Positions 15,821 to 24,739 of a stretch of DNA of 53,510 nucleotides are shown one piece after another. This DNA is from CAYUNT01 sp964446285. GTDB lineage: Bacteria > Sumerlaeota > Sumerlaeia > SLMS01 > CAYUNT01. How positions within the stretch are numbered: position 1 is the stretch's first letter; every line of letters starts with the position of its first letter. Made by a program: the position numbers and the translations under genes. The notes beneath the pieces are model-generated. The model made no database searches. It had not been told where the DNA came from and was given only the letters and a program-made list of their open reading frames with translations. The stretch lies in assembly GCA_964446285.1 (NCBI GenBank), contig CAYUNT010000005.1:1-53510 (forward strand), in the 5' to 3' direction.

Positions 15821-16709
15821 GCAGCCATCCTCTCCTTCTCCGTCGCCCGCCCCTTCACCCCTTCCGGATTGCGCTGCATTTCCGGCGCAGAAAATCAGCG
15901 TCCTGATTGTGGATGATGAGCCGCTGGCCCGCGCGCGCGCGCGGCGGATGCTCGAACGCCTGGACGACATTCAAATCGCGGGCGAGGCATCCAGCGGACG
16001 CGAAGCAATCGAGATGATCGAACGCGAACAGCCCGACGTGGTTCTTCTGGACATCCAAATGCCCGGCATTGACGGCCTGCGCGTGCTCGAAGCGCTCGAC
16101 GATCCCCCAGCGGTGATTTTCTCGACGGCATTCGAGCATCATGCCGTTCGGGCCTTTGAACTCGACGCGGTGGATTACCTGCTCAAGCCGTATTCAACCG
16201 AGCGGCTTGACAAGGCGCTCGACCGCGTGCGGCGCCAATTTGGCGGGCGCGCGCAATCCTCCGCGCCACCGGCGGCCGCCGCCGCCCCGCAACCCGGCGC
16301 GCCTACCGCCGCGGGAGCGGAAGCAGAAGTGGGAGTGGCAGGGAGAAGGGGAGGAAACGCCTCTGCGGAGCCGCCCCCCGCTGAGTCGAAAATCCCGGCG
16401 GAAAACGGCCTGCGCATCGAGCTTGTCGCGCCGCGCCGGATCGCCGCCGCACGCATCGAGGAAGGCGTTGTTTTCCTTTTGCTCACGAGCGGCGAACGGC
16501 TGATTTACGCCAAGTCGCTCAACGAGCTCGAGGAGCGGCTGCCGGCGCAACGATTTTTCCGCGCCAGCCGCCAGGCCATTGTGAACACAGACGCCATCGA
16601 GTCGTTCGAGCCGTGCGAAGGCGGCGGACTGCGCCTGCAACTGGCGGGCGGATTCCGCGAAATGACCACCCGCCGCCGCGCGCGCCACTTGCGTTCGCTG
16701 ATCGAATAG
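15810..16709 (+). CDS. LytTR-family response regulator
   Basis: About 299 aa. Pro/Ser-rich N-terminus, then a receiver (about 28-145): DDE acidic pair, Asp81 in VVLLDIQMPG, Lys in LLKPYS. A Pro/Ala/Glu-rich linker (about 155-200) leads to a LytTR DNA-binding domain (about 205-299) with RRIAAARIEEGVVFLL, FFRASRQAIVN and a basic TTRRRARHLRSL end. ATG 15810 has AAGGAG 8 nt upstream and overlaps the kinase stop, so the pair is translationally coupled. It would bind promoter repeats after phosphorylation by the LytS-type kinase; targets are unknown. Confidence 0.93.
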   Translation: MTPKQPSSPSPSPAPSPLPDCAAFPAQKISVLIVDDEPLARARARRMLERLDDIQIAGEASSGREAIEMIEREQPDVVLLDIQMPGIDGLRVLEALDDPPAVIFSTAFEHHAVRAFELDAVDYLLKPYSTERLDKALDRVRRQFGGRAQSSAPPAAAAAPQPGAPTAAGAEAEVGVAGRRGGNASAEPPPAESKIPAENGLRIELVAPRRIAAARIEEGVVFLLLTSGERLIYAKSLNELEERLPAQRFFRASRQAIVNTDAIESFEPCEGGGLRLQLAGGFREMTTRRRARHLRSLIE

Positions 16710-16761
16710 GTAAATTGTTTCGTGCGCGCCTGCTTAACGCAGGCGCAGTCGCGGCAGGCAA

Positions 16762-16851
16762 AAAGGACACAAAGGACTAAGAGGACATAAGCGACCCAAA
16801 GGACCAAAAGGACCAAAAGGATATAAAGAACCCAAGGGACGCAAAGGACTT
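16762..16851 (+). repeat. Ten-unit 9-base tandem repeat (aaaggacNN)
   Basis: Ten exact 9-bp registers: aaaggacac, aaaggacta, agaggacat, aagcgaccc, aaaggacca twice, aaaggatat, aaagaaccc, aagggacgc, aaaggactt. This is the longest clean array of the 9-mer family in the window. It is non-coding, after the LytTR gene. Confidence 0.95.
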
Positions 16852-16883
16852 TGAAAATAGCGCATCCACAAACACAAAACACT

Positions 16884-16963
16884 GCCCACAACTCATTTTT
16901 CGCTGATCACTGACCACTGTTCACTGCCCACTTCTTTTCTCACAACTCACAACCCACAACTCT
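16884..16963 (+). repeat. Mixed 7-base repeat tract upstream of the oxidoreductase gene
   Basis: Holds gatcactgaccactgttcac and following units (cac-tg-N companion, 16905-16932), then tcacaac, tcacaac, ccacaac (16940-16960). It ends 15 bp before the oxidoreductase start and so lies in its 5' leader. Confidence 0.88.
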
Positions 16964-16978
16964 CCGAGGTATCACACT

Positions 16979-18076
16979 ATGACAACACCCCTTCGCGTGG
17001 CGGTTCTGGGCGCGGGAGGCATCGGGCGGTATCATATCAAGGAATTTCAGTCGCAGGCGAATGTCGAGATCGTGGCCGTGGCGGAGGTCGATGGCGCGCG
17101 CCTCGAAGCCGCCGCGCGCGAGTTCCGAATTCCCAACGCCTTTCAGGATTATCGCGCGCTGCTGAAGGAAACGCGCCCGGATGTGGTGGCGGTCGGGCTG
17201 CCAAACAGCCTGCATTGCCAGCCGACGCTCGACGCCCTCGCCGCCGGGTGCCATGTGCTGTGCGAAAAGCCCCCGGCCATCTCCGCCTCCGAGGCGGTCC
17301 GCATGGCCAATGCCGCGCGGCGAACCGGGCGAATTCTGGCCTATCATTTCAATTATCGCTACACGCCCGAGGGGCGTTTCCTTGGCGAATTTGCGGCGTC
17401 GGGCGGATTTGGCGACATCTACTTCGCCCGCACCGGATGGCATCGCATGATGGGCGTGCCGAACCTGGGCACATGGTTCACGCGCAAGAGCATGGCGGGC
17501 GGGGGGCCGCTGATCGACCTCGCGGTGCATCGCCTCGACCTGGCGTTGTGGCTGATGGGCTATCCCGAACCGCTAAGCGTGAGCGGCGCCGCCTTCGACC
17601 ACCACGCGCGCCGTCTGGCCGCCGAAACCGGACGCGAAATGAGTGTCGAGGACTTGGCGTGTGGATTTGTGCGCCTGGCCAATGGCGCGGCGCTGATCGT
17701 CGAGGCGTCGTGGGTGGGGTTCAGCGAACAGCCCGAGACGATGTTCACTGAACTCTGGGGCACGCGCGGCGGAGCGGTGTATCGCAACGTCGGCGGCGAA
17801 TACAAATGGGAGGCAAAGGCGTTTCGCGACGAAGCCGGGCAGCGCATCGAGGTGCGTCCGCGCCGTGCGCTTGGCGCGCCGCCCAGTTACCATGCGGATT
17901 TTCTGCGAGCCGTGCGCGGCGAGGCCCCGCCCCCCTGCACGCCCGAGCAGGGAATCCGTCTCATGCAAATCCTCGACGGGTTGTATCGCTCGGCGGCCGA
18001 GGGACGTGAAATCGTGCTGTCAAAAGGGAAAAAACCCACCCGGCCAGGCCGCACTTCCCGCCCGCGCAAGAAATAG
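16979..18076 (+). CDS. Gfo/Idh/MocA family NAD(P)-dependent oxidoreductase
   Basis: 365 aa. Rossmann N-terminus VAVLGAGGIGRYHIKEF, acidic end of strand 2 (AEVDG), and CEKPPA with the conserved lysine (about residue 95), the family signature. The C-terminal domain has GGGPLIDLAVHRLDLALWLMG, where HRLD supplies the catalytic region. Family members oxidise or epimerise sugars and cyclitols; the substrate is unknown. A GAGGT lies about 9 nt before the ATG. The leader is a 7-mer repeat tract. The basic tail (KKPTRPGRTSRPRKK) is unusual. Convergent with the next gene, 27 bp apart. Confidence 0.92.
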   Translation: MTTPLRVAVLGAGGIGRYHIKEFQSQANVEIVAVAEVDGARLEAAAREFRIPNAFQDYRALLKETRPDVVAVGLPNSLHCQPTLDALAAGCHVLCEKPPAISASEAVRMANAARRTGRILAYHFNYRYTPEGRFLGEFAASGGFGDIYFARTGWHRMMGVPNLGTWFTRKSMAGGGPLIDLAVHRLDLALWLMGYPEPLSVSGAAFDHHARRLAAETGREMSVEDLACGFVRLANGAALIVEASWVGFSEQPETMFTELWGTRGGAVYRNVGGEYKWEAKAFRDEAGQRIEVRPRRALGAPPSYHADFLRAVRGEAPPPCTPEQGIRLMQILDGLYRSAAEGREIVLSKGKKPTRPGRTSRPRKK

Positions 18077-18103
18077 CTGCCCTTCCTGAGGCGTGGCGCC
18101 TGA

Positions 18104-19906
18104 TTATCCCCTTGGGTCCTTTTCGTCGTTTTTGTCCCTTTGGTCCTTTGGGTTCTCAGCGCCTTTTATTTCTTCCACAGACGCACGGGCCAGAGAGCGC
18201 ACAGCCTCCAATGCGCTGGAATCCACTGGCATTCCCTCGGATTTTTCCATTCCGCGCAGAGCCAGGAGCACAGCGCTCGCGAATAGCGCCAGCGCCGGAA
18301 CCAGCGCAAATGGACCACTCATGCCCATCGCCGTTCCGAGCGATGGCGCGCCTTCGCCTTTCCAGAACAGCCACCATTGCAGCGCCTGTTCGGGCTTGAG
18401 GTTGTCGCGCACCGATGGCGTGAGCAGCTCTTCGGTCTTGTGGAACCACATGGGCGTTTGCGGATCAGAAAGCGCGGGCGGCAGGAGCGTGAACATCGAG
18501 AGGGCCGCCGCTAAAACAACGGCGGCGCGTCCGCCCAGGCCCCACTTCCACGCGCCGGCCAGTCCGAGCGCCAAAAACGGAATCGCGGGCAGCAAAAAAC
18601 GCGGCCCCATCGCCCATCCGCCCCACCACTGCCAGTAAGAGGCGTTGAAAACGAGATAGGCGGCGAGAACAGCCAGCGCCATCGCGCCCGCCGAGCGTTC
18701 GAGGGAGGAAGCCGCGCGCCCGCCAGCGCAATCCGGATCGCGCTGTTTGCCTCCGCACCACGCCATCCACGCCGCGCCGGCCAGCGCGACGAGCATCAGC
18801 GGCGACCAGAAAAACAAGCCGCGATAAGGATGAATCGTGAGGTAATACAGCGCGGCGGGCTGAAAATGCCGGACTCCCATGAATCCCTTTGCCATGGCCG
18901 CGCGAAAGAGCGGATCGGCTTCGTATTCATAAGGGATTGTGAATTTGCCAAAAATCGCATAACAATACGCGGCGAAAATCGCGAGCGGGATCGCCCCGCC
19001 AATCGCCGTGGCCACAACGCGCGCCAGAATGCAGGGAGCATCTGGCTGCGTATTGTTGCTTTCGTCTCCGCGGCGCGACCACAGCCACAGCGCCCGCAAA
19101 CCCACGGCAGCGACGGCCATCGCGAAAATGTAGTCCATCAACAATGCCGTCCCGAGCATCGCGCCGATTGCGAAGGCGCGCGCCCATCCGCTCCTTGCGC
19201 CTTTCGCGCTATTCTCTGTTTTCGCGGGCGCCTTTTCCGCCGCATCCAACCCTCCGCCGTTGCCGCCGAACCATGCCTCCGCGCGGTCCCACGCCAGCAG
19301 GCAGAAGAAAATCCCAGGCAAATACGGATAAAACACCGTAGCATAAGGGAAAAGGAGCGATCCATAAAATGCGGCGAGGCTCAATCCGGCCGCGGCTCGC
19401 TCGCCAATCCCAAGCCGCCGGAACATCCGCCACAATAATAATCCTGCCAGCGCCGCGAGCGCGCTCACGGCCCAGAGGCGTGTCCAGGCGTGCGCCAGAT
19501 GATAAGCAGGTTCCGCGCCCGCCACCGCCATCGCAAGCCGCAGTGCCGCATAGGGCGGAATCCCGAGCAGCGCCAGGCCGATGATTTTGTCGCTATAAAC
19601 ATGCCCGCCGTGGAGCGCCTTGTCGCCTGTGTCGTAGGGCGGAAGGTCGTGGTAGTCGTCGATGCGCAACGTCCCGCGATCCACCAGGGCGAACACAAGA
19701 GCCAGGCGCGTGTTCACATTCCATCCCGCGCGCGGATGATACACGGTGGCGGTCGGAATAAAAAACGCCAGCCAAAGCCAGAAGCCCGGCGCGCGGAAGA
19801 AACGGGCAATCGCAGACCTCCGTGGCGCGGAACCGGAATGTGCGGAATTGGAATCGGCAGAATCGGGAAGGGTGGAATTCGTTGGAGTGGATTGCGAATG
19901 GCACAT
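18104..19906 (-). CDS. Polytopic membrane protein, GT-C glycosyltransferase-like
   Basis: About 600 aa with 10 or more hydrophobic segments. The first periplasmic loop has NVNTRLALVFALVDRGTLRIDDYHD and TGDKALHGGHVYSDK, typical of GT-C (Dol-P-sugar-using) transferases, and the fold fits transfer from a lipid-linked sugar. The start at 19906 is chosen because a small lipoprotein frame lies opposite just upstream. ATG 20020, with GAGG 5 nt before it, would add 38 residues. The N-terminal tail includes a degenerate ggaat-rich repeat (DSADSNSAHSGSA). The C-terminus (KDQRDKNDEKDP) is made by the 9-mer repeat at 18114-18158. Confidence 0.75.
   Translation of the reverse strand: MCHSQSTPTNSTLPDSADSNSAHSGSAPRRSAIARFFRAPGFWLWLAFFIPTATVYHPRAGWNVNTRLALVFALVDRGTLRIDDYHDLPPYDTGDKALHGGHVYSDKIIGLALLGIPPYAALRLAMAVAGAEPAYHLAHAWTRLWAVSALAALAGLLLWRMFRRLGIGERAAAGLSLAAFYGSLLFPYATVFYPYLPGIFFCLLAWDRAEAWFGGNGGGLDAAEKAPAKTENSAKGARSGWARAFAIGAMLGTALLMDYIFAMAVAAVGLRALWLWSRRGDESNNTQPDAPCILARVVATAIGGAIPLAIFAAYCYAIFGKFTIPYEYEADPLFRAAMAKGFMGVRHFQPAALYYLTIHPYRGLFFWSPLMLVALAGAAWMAWCGGKQRDPDCAGGRAASSLERSAGAMALAVLAAYLVFNASYWQWWGGWAMGPRFLLPAIPFLALGLAGAWKWGLGGRAAVVLAAALSMFTLLPPALSDPQTPMWFHKTEELLTPSVRDNLKPEQALQWWLFWKGEGAPSLGTAMGMSGPFALVPALALFASAVLLALRGMEKSEGMPVDSSALEAVRSLARASVEEIKGAENPKDQRDKNDEKDPRG
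18114..18158 (-). repeat. 9-base repeat forming the 3' end of the GT-C gene
   Basis: Units gggtccttt, tcgtcgttt, ttgtccctt, tggtccttt, gggttctca on the + strand. Read on the minus strand they encode the last residues of the membrane protein, three residues per unit. Confidence 0.85.
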
Positions 19907-19938
19907 GGATGATTGGGAATCCCACGCGGGAGTTGGAC

Positions 19939-20097
19939 ATGCCCTTCCGGGCGCATTGCGGGAACTCTCTCTCGCCCTTGCGCAAAACGCGACGGTTTTT
20001 CGTTCTTCTGTCTTTGGCATGGTGCCTCGGAGGCTGCAACACGCCGGCCGCGCCGCCCGGAGGCTTGGGATTGCGCCGCCCGGATGTTTCCTCATAG
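19939..20097 (+). CDS. Putative small lipoprotein (52 aa)
   Basis: Sequence features: RKTRRFFVLLSLAWCLGGC gives a basic start, an 11-residue hydrophobic core and a perfect lipobox LGGC, followed by only about 20 mature residues (NTPAAPPGGLGL...). GGGAG lies about 7 nt before the ATG. Small lipoproteins of this plan are common in Gram-negative genomes and easily missed. It is divergent from the GT-C gene if that starts at 19906 and overlaps it if that starts at 20020. No homology can be tested by eye. Confidence 0.45.
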   Translation: MPFRAHCGNSLSPLRKTRRFFVLLSLAWCLGGCNTPAAPPGGLGLRRPDVSS

Positions 20098-20297
20098 AAT
20101 CCGCCGCTGAAGAGGTTGGAAGAAGCCCTTCCACTCTGCGCCGCCCCGCACCGTCCAAAACAAGAGAGGTCAACGCACGCGCGGCGGGGCGCGTCGGATG
20201 CAACGCGGAGCAGAAGTGGAAGAGGCCGATCCGCCGCTTCGTATTTTGAGTTTCCTCTGGTTTCATTTGAGGCAAGTTCACGCCGGGCCGGTCGAAT

Positions 20298-21332
20298 ATG
20301 CAGGATTCCCCAAACGCCACGCCGTCTTTGAATGCACCGGCTTCGCCTATGCCTTCGCCCGCGTCATCGGCCGCCCCCGCCTCCGCGCCGTCATCTGCGC
20401 CATCATCTGCGCCGTCCGCCCCCCGCGCCGCCGCAGTGGCATCGGCGGCCCGCGCGGAATTGCTCGATCCCGATTTTTTGCGCCGCCTCGAACAATTGCA
20501 AATCCTCACGCGCAAGGTATTTCGCGGGCGCATGAAGGGCGAACGCCGATCACGCAAAAAGGGGCAATCGGTTGAATTCGCCGACTACCGCGATTATGTG
20601 CGCGGCGATGATACGCGATTCATCGACTGGAATATCTACGGGCGGCTCGAACGGCTTTTCCTTAAACTCTTTCTCGAAGAAGAGGATTTGGCGTTTTACG
20701 TGATTATCGACGCCAGCGAATCGATGGGATTCGGCGAACCGATGTCGAAATTCGACTACGCGCGGCGCGTGGCGGCGGCGCTCGGATACATCGCGCTCTC
20801 GAACCAGGACAAAGTGGGTGTGTCGGCGTTTTCCACAAGCCTGCGCGATGTGTATCGCCCGGCGCGCGGAAAGTTCCAACTCCACAAACTCCTCGCCTTC
20901 CTTGGCGGATTGCGCCCCGCCGCGGGCACGTCGCTCGGGCAAGCCGTGCGCGATTTCGTCACGCAGCATAAGCAGTCGGGCATTGTTATTGTTATCTCGG
21001 ATTTCCTCGACGACTTCGGATACGAAGCCGCGCTCAAGCAGTTCTTCCTGCGCCCGTATGATGTGTATGTGATCCATGTCCTCAGCGAACAGGAGCGCCA
21101 TCCCGAGTTGCAGGGGCATTTGGAATTGCTCGACAGCGAAACGCAGGAGCGCCAGGAAATCACGGTGTCGGAGGGCCTGCTGCGCCAGTATCAGCGGACG
21201 CTCGACGCGTGGTGCGAGGGGCTGCGCGATTGGTGCGCGCGCCACGACATGAATTATCTCGGGGTTTCGACGAGCCTCCCCGTGGATGCGCTTTTGCTTA
21301 ATTATCTGCGCCAGCGCGGATTGCTGCGATAA
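20298..21332 (+). CDS. DUF58 domain protein
   Basis: 344 aa. The N-terminal 50 residues are Ala/Pro/Ser repeats (APASAPSSAPSSAPSAP). The DUF58 core has GRMKGERRSRKKGQSVEFADYRDYVRGDDTRFIDWNIYGR (about 77-117), split here only for description. A vWA-like metal site DASESM follows (about 142-147). DUF58 proteins usually pair with MoxR AAA ATPases as chaperone or metal-insertion systems; no MoxR gene is in the window. No membrane segment. The start is an ATG with weak Shine-Dalgarno; later starts inside the low-complexity region are possible. The next gene begins 5 bp after its stop. Confidence 0.9.
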   Translation: MQDSPNATPSLNAPASPMPSPASSAAPASAPSSAPSSAPSAPRAAAVASAARAELLDPDFLRRLEQLQILTRKVFRGRMKGERRSRKKGQSVEFADYRDYVRGDDTRFIDWNIYGRLERLFLKLFLEEEDLAFYVIIDASESMGFGEPMSKFDYARRVAAALGYIALSNQDKVGVSAFSTSLRDVYRPARGKFQLHKLLAFLGGLRPAAGTSLGQAVRDFVTQHKQSGIVIVISDFLDDFGYEAALKQFFLRPYDVYVIHVLSEQERHPELQGHLELLDSETQERQEITVSEGLLRQYQRTLDAWCEGLRDWCARHDMNYLGVSTSLPVDALLLNYLRQRGLLR

Positions 21333-21337
21333 CCGCC

Positions 21338-21871
21338 ATGACAAGCCGTCAAAATAAGAAGACAGACAAAGACGACCCTTTCTTGCTGGCGGGCGAAAAG
21401 CCTGTTGCGGGGCCGTTTTTAGGGCTGGACGTGGGCGATGCGCGCGTGGGCGTAGCCGTAAGCGATGCGCTTGGGATGATCGCTCGTCCGCTAGCAACCG
21501 TCGAGCGCATTCCGCGCAAGGCGTGCCTCGACCGCTTCGAATCGCTCATTCGCGAAACGGGCACGGCGGGCGCCGTTGTGGGCCTGCCGCTGCTCGAGGG
21601 CGGAGGCGAGGGATCGCAGGCGGAAAACACGCGGGCGTTTATTCGCAGCCTGCAGCGCCGCCTGCCCGGTTTGCGAATTACTTGGTGGGACGAGCGTTTT
21701 ACGACGTCGCAAGCCGCACAATTGCGCGAGGAACTCGGCGAACGCCCGGAGCGCGGTGGTTCTTCCAAACAGCGCGCCGCCTCAAGTTCCCGCAGCCGCC
21801 GCGACGAGCTCGCCGCCGCGTTCATCCTTCAGGAATGGCTCGACGAACGCGCCCGCCGCCGGGCGAAATAG
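21338..21871 (+). CDS. ruvX: Holliday junction resolvase-like YqgF/RuvX
   Basis: 177 aa, slightly longer than usual because of an N-terminal extension of about 25 residues. RNase H-like fold motifs: GLDVGDARVGVAVSD (first catalytic Asp), VVGLPL..GGGEGSQA, WWDERFTT, and a C-terminal DELAAAFILQEWL carrying the last acidic residue. YqgF proteins act on Holliday junctions or in pre-16S rRNA 5' end maturation. It lies 5 bp after the DUF58 gene, in one operon. A Ser/Arg-rich insertion (GGSSKQRAASSSRSRR) precedes the last helix. Confidence 0.92.
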   Translation: MTSRQNKKTDKDDPFLLAGEKPVAGPFLGLDVGDARVGVAVSDALGMIARPLATVERIPRKACLDRFESLIRETGTAGAVVGLPLLEGGGEGSQAENTRAFIRSLQRRLPGLRITWWDERFTTSQAAQLREELGERPERGGSSKQRAASSSRSRRDELAAAFILQEWLDERARRRAK

Positions 21872-21903
21872 CAACTGGCAACAAGATAATTTATCCGCAA
21901 ATT

Positions 21904-23010
21904 CTAGGACCCGATCCATCGCCGCCAGAAGGGACGCGGGCGGGGTTCGGGCAGCGCGGCGATGGCGAGAATCAGCGCCTCCATGTCGCGCCAGCGTTCT
22001 GGACCCGATGCCGCCAGCCGCTCGGCGTTGGATTCCAGCAACTGCTCTATGTGTCCGCGTTCCAGGCGCGCGGCTTCCTCGGGGCGCAGATTGACGACGC
22101 CATACGCCTCGGCGAATCCCGCTGTCCGGCCATCGGTTTCGACCGTCAGGCTCGGCTTGGAGTGCGACAAAAACACCATGTGATTGTGCAGGCGGAATCC
22201 GATCTGAAAATCATGCTCGGCGAAAAGGCGGTAATAGGATTCCGTGTCCGCCGCATGAAAAAAGCGCACGTTCCCCATCCTCGCCGCCGCTGATTCTCCT
22301 CCACCGCCGGCCTGAACAAGCCGTTCGGAAAAGAGCGTGGATGCCTGATTGTGCGCTACGGTGATCGCGGCGGCGGGATACAGTTCGCGAATGCGCCGGA
22401 ACAACTGCGCGTGTTCGTCAAGGAGCAGGCGTTCGTTTGGCGAAAACAAAATCCGCGCCGGGGCGAATGGACGCCCGCCCGCCAGGCGCGCCGTATCGAA
22501 CTGCCCGCGATTGTGGCGGAAGAGCACGGGGCATCCCGTTACGCGGATGCGTCCGCGCACCTCGGGCGCTTGGCTTTCGAGAAGGCGTTTCGTATGTGGA
22601 TCGCGCACGGAGAAGATGGGAAATTGCCCGGCGATGTGCGAAATCCCCGCGATGGATTCGGGCGTGTATTTGTATTCCGCCTCCGGGACCTCGCCGCCCC
22701 ATCCGCATCCGAACGGCACGATGGGAGCGCGGATTTCGCCCAAGCGCGGGCGCAGCGGGCAATACTTGGGCCAGAAATCGCGGTGAAACAGATTCGATCC
22801 GCACAAAAGCAGCGCGCGGCTTTGGTTAACGGCCGCCAGCGTTCGGCGATCCAGGCGGCGGCGCGTGAAAAACACCTGGAATTCATCCGGCGCGCCGCCC
22901 ACTTCGCGGAGCAGATGGCGCACCGCATCCTCGATGAAGCGGTCTCCAATGTTAGGAGGCTTTTTGAATTGCGGATCGAGTCCGGCCCAGGCGGAAAGAA
23001 GAGAAATCAT
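21904..23010 (-). CDS. Polysaccharide pyruvyl transferase family protein
   Basis: 368 aa. N-terminal NIGDRFIEDA is the donor-side motif (usually xNxGD). The C-terminal FRLHNHMVFLSHSKPSL matches the family's G(Y/F)RLHxxxxA region. A GT-B-like two-domain layout is expected. Such enzymes add ketal pyruvate to cell-surface glycans (CsaB, WcaK types). It lies downstream of a GT4 glycosyltransferase on the same strand, separated by a 9-mer repeat, so both probably act on the same polysaccharide. Acceptor unknown. Confidence 0.85.
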   Translation of the reverse strand: MISLLSAWAGLDPQFKKPPNIGDRFIEDAVRHLLREVGGAPDEFQVFFTRRRLDRRTLAAVNQSRALLLCGSNLFHRDFWPKYCPLRPRLGEIRAPIVPFGCGWGGEVPEAEYKYTPESIAGISHIAGQFPIFSVRDPHTKRLLESQAPEVRGRIRVTGCPVLFRHNRGQFDTARLAGGRPFAPARILFSPNERLLLDEHAQLFRRIRELYPAAAITVAHNQASTLFSERLVQAGGGGESAAARMGNVRFFHAADTESYYRLFAEHDFQIGFRLHNHMVFLSHSKPSLTVETDGRTAGFAEAYGVVNLRPEEAARLERGHIEQLLESNAERLAASGPERWRDMEALILAIAALPEPRPRPFWRRWIGS

Positions 23011-23082
23011 GTCAAAAGTTCAAGCGGCTTGCTCTTGGGAGTCGTGCGCCAAAGCGAATACTCGCAGGCGCCTCGCAAAAAA

Positions 23083-23127
23083 GGAACTTATGGGACGTAT
23101 GAGACCTATGCGACCTTTGGGACGTTT
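23083..23127 (+). repeat. 9-base repeat tract (gggacgtat type)
   Basis: Five units: ggaacttat, gggacgtat, gagacctat, gcgaccttt, gggacgttt. It lies in the 138-bp gap between the GT4 stop and the pyruvyl transferase start. Confidence 0.92.
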
Positions 23128-23148
23128 GCGCGGGAAATCATGGGCCAT

Positions 23149-24375
23149 TTACTTAACCGCCGTGCGCATTTGAAACAAGAACCAGGCCGTCTGGACCGGA
23201 TTGAGCGGGCGGGTGTTGTGTCCGGGACGAGCCAGAACATCTTCATAGAGCGCTTCCACTTCATGCACAAACCGATCGATGTCGAAATCCGCCGCGCGCT
23301 GTTTGCCGGCTTGGGCCAGACGTTCGCGCAAGGCCGTATCGTGGCGCACGCGGATGAGATTTTCCGTGATTCTGGCTGTGTTTTCCGCATCGGCCAGGAT
23401 GCCATTCACGCCAGGCGTGATGACCTCGCGCGTGCCGGGAATGTCCGCGGCGAGGACCGGCACGCCCGCTGCCATCGCCTCGACGATCACGAGCGGAAGC
23501 CCTTCGCCGCGCGAGAATAGCACAGACAAGTCCGCCGATGCGAAATAATCAACCACGTCCGGCGTCCATCCCACGAACTGGATGCGTTTCGCCCAGGGTT
23601 CGGGACTCAGTCCGGCCAGCCCCATCTCGGCGGCCTCGCGTTCGAGCGATTCGCGCGCGCTGCCGCTGCCGACAAAAGAAACCCGCACAGGATCAAGTTG
23701 CGTTCCGCCCAGGCGCAGGGCGCGCAAGAGCCGCTCGGGCGCTTTGTTCGAATCGAGCCGCCCCACATGCACAATATGGAATGCCCGCGGATCAATGCCC
23801 AGGCGCGCCCTGGCTTCTTCGCGGCGGCGCGCGTCCACCTTCATAAACGGAGCCAGGTCCACGCCATTTAAGATCGTCCGGATTGGCGCGCGCGAAGCGC
23901 GGAATCGCGAGCGCAGGAATTGCTCGACGCCTCGCGAACAGGCCACAAGGGCGTCCATGCGCGGGGCGAGCACCTTTTGCCAGTCGAAGAACCGCAGGCG
24001 GCGCGTATGGCGCTTTTTGTAGTAGCCGTGATAATGGGCGATAACCCGCGGGGTGTGCGCCAGAATCGCAGACGCGCCTCCGCCTAGAATCGCGAAGGAG
24101 GCGTGGGCGTGGAGAAGGTCAATGCGCTCCTTTTCGATCGCGTGCGCCGCCGCTCGCAAATCCCGCGAGCGAGCCGGATGCCGCAGAGGCACATGCACGC
24201 ATTTCCAGCCCTGCGAGGCGATCTGTTCCGCAAAGTGGTTTGGCTCGCGGAAATATACGATCATCGGGTCAAAGCGGTTGCGGTCGAGCCGTTTCATCAG
24301 CTCGAGAACCAGCCGTTGCATGCCTCCGAATTCCAGATTGCCGGCTGCCTGCGCGACTCGAATGGGCTTTCTCAA
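23149..24375 (-). CDS. GT4-family glycosyltransferase
   Basis: About 408 aa. GT-B fold: N-terminal NLEFGGMQRLVLELMK with a Gly-rich loop, HIVHVGRLDSNKAPERLLRA at the start of the nucleotide-binding domain (about 205), and the EX7E motif in EGLPLVIVEAMAAGVPV (about 305-320). The start is a TTG at 24375 with a perfect GGAGGT 9 nt upstream; no in-frame ATG precedes the first conserved residues. Transfers a sugar from a nucleotide donor in surface polysaccharide assembly. The pyruvyl transferase follows downstream. Confidence 0.9.
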   Translation of the reverse strand: MRKPIRVAQAAGNLEFGGMQRLVLELMKRLDRNRFDPMIVYFREPNHFAEQIASQGWKCVHVPLRHPARSRDLRAAAHAIEKERIDLLHAHASFAILGGGASAILAHTPRVIAHYHGYYKKRHTRRLRFFDWQKVLAPRMDALVACSRGVEQFLRSRFRASRAPIRTILNGVDLAPFMKVDARRREEARARLGIDPRAFHIVHVGRLDSNKAPERLLRALRLGGTQLDPVRVSFVGSGSARESLEREAAEMGLAGLSPEPWAKRIQFVGWTPDVVDYFASADLSVLFSRGEGLPLVIVEAMAAGVPVLAADIPGTREVITPGVNGILADAENTARITENLIRVRHDTALRERLAQAGKQRAADFDIDRFVHEVEALYEDVLARPGHNTRPLNPVQTAWFLFQMRTAVK

Positions 24376-24535
24376 AGCATGAAGACCTCCGCAGAAATAA
24401 AAGCAAACCGCACAGAGCAACAAAGGCGCGGTGAATTATGCATCCGCGCTTTCAAAAGAGAATGGCCAGCCCGCGGCGCGCCCGCAATAGAATCCCGCAA
24501 GGCGTTTCTGGGGAGTTGGCGGTTGTGAACGAAGA

Positions 24536-24739
24536 GTTGTGAGTTGTGGGTTGTGAGTTGTGAGCGAAGAAGTGGGCAGTGGACAGTGAACAGAGTGTTC
24601 CATCCTGAAATATCGTCCCATCCGTCTCATAAGTCCCATAGGTCCCATTAGTCCTATTCTTTTCCAGCCACCCTCCGCATTTCCTTCCCACAACTCACTA
24701 TCCACAAATCTTTGCTCATAACTCACAACTCACAACTCC
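24536..24739. repeat. Composite repeat: inverted 7-mer arms around 9-mer units
   Basis: Fills most of the 354-bp gap between polX and the GT4 gene. Left arm: gttgtga, gttgtgg, gttgtga, gttgtga (24536-24563), then the cagtgga companion to 24597. Centre: five 9-mers, gtcccatcc, gtctcataa, gtcccatag, gtcccatta, gtcctattc (24615-24659). Right arm: tcacaac-type units in inverse orientation (24688-24739). The arms could pair into a large hairpin. The polX stop codon (24730-24732) lies in the right arm. Confidence 0.9.

Noticed and set aside
22351..23520. + strand frame across the pyruvyl transferase and GT4 genes
   Set aside because: Spans two minus-strand genes and a repeat; no recognisable domain.
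24536..24739. CRISPR-like array
   Set aside because: Units are 7 or 9 bases, contiguous and degenerate; no constant repeat with spacers, no cas genes.
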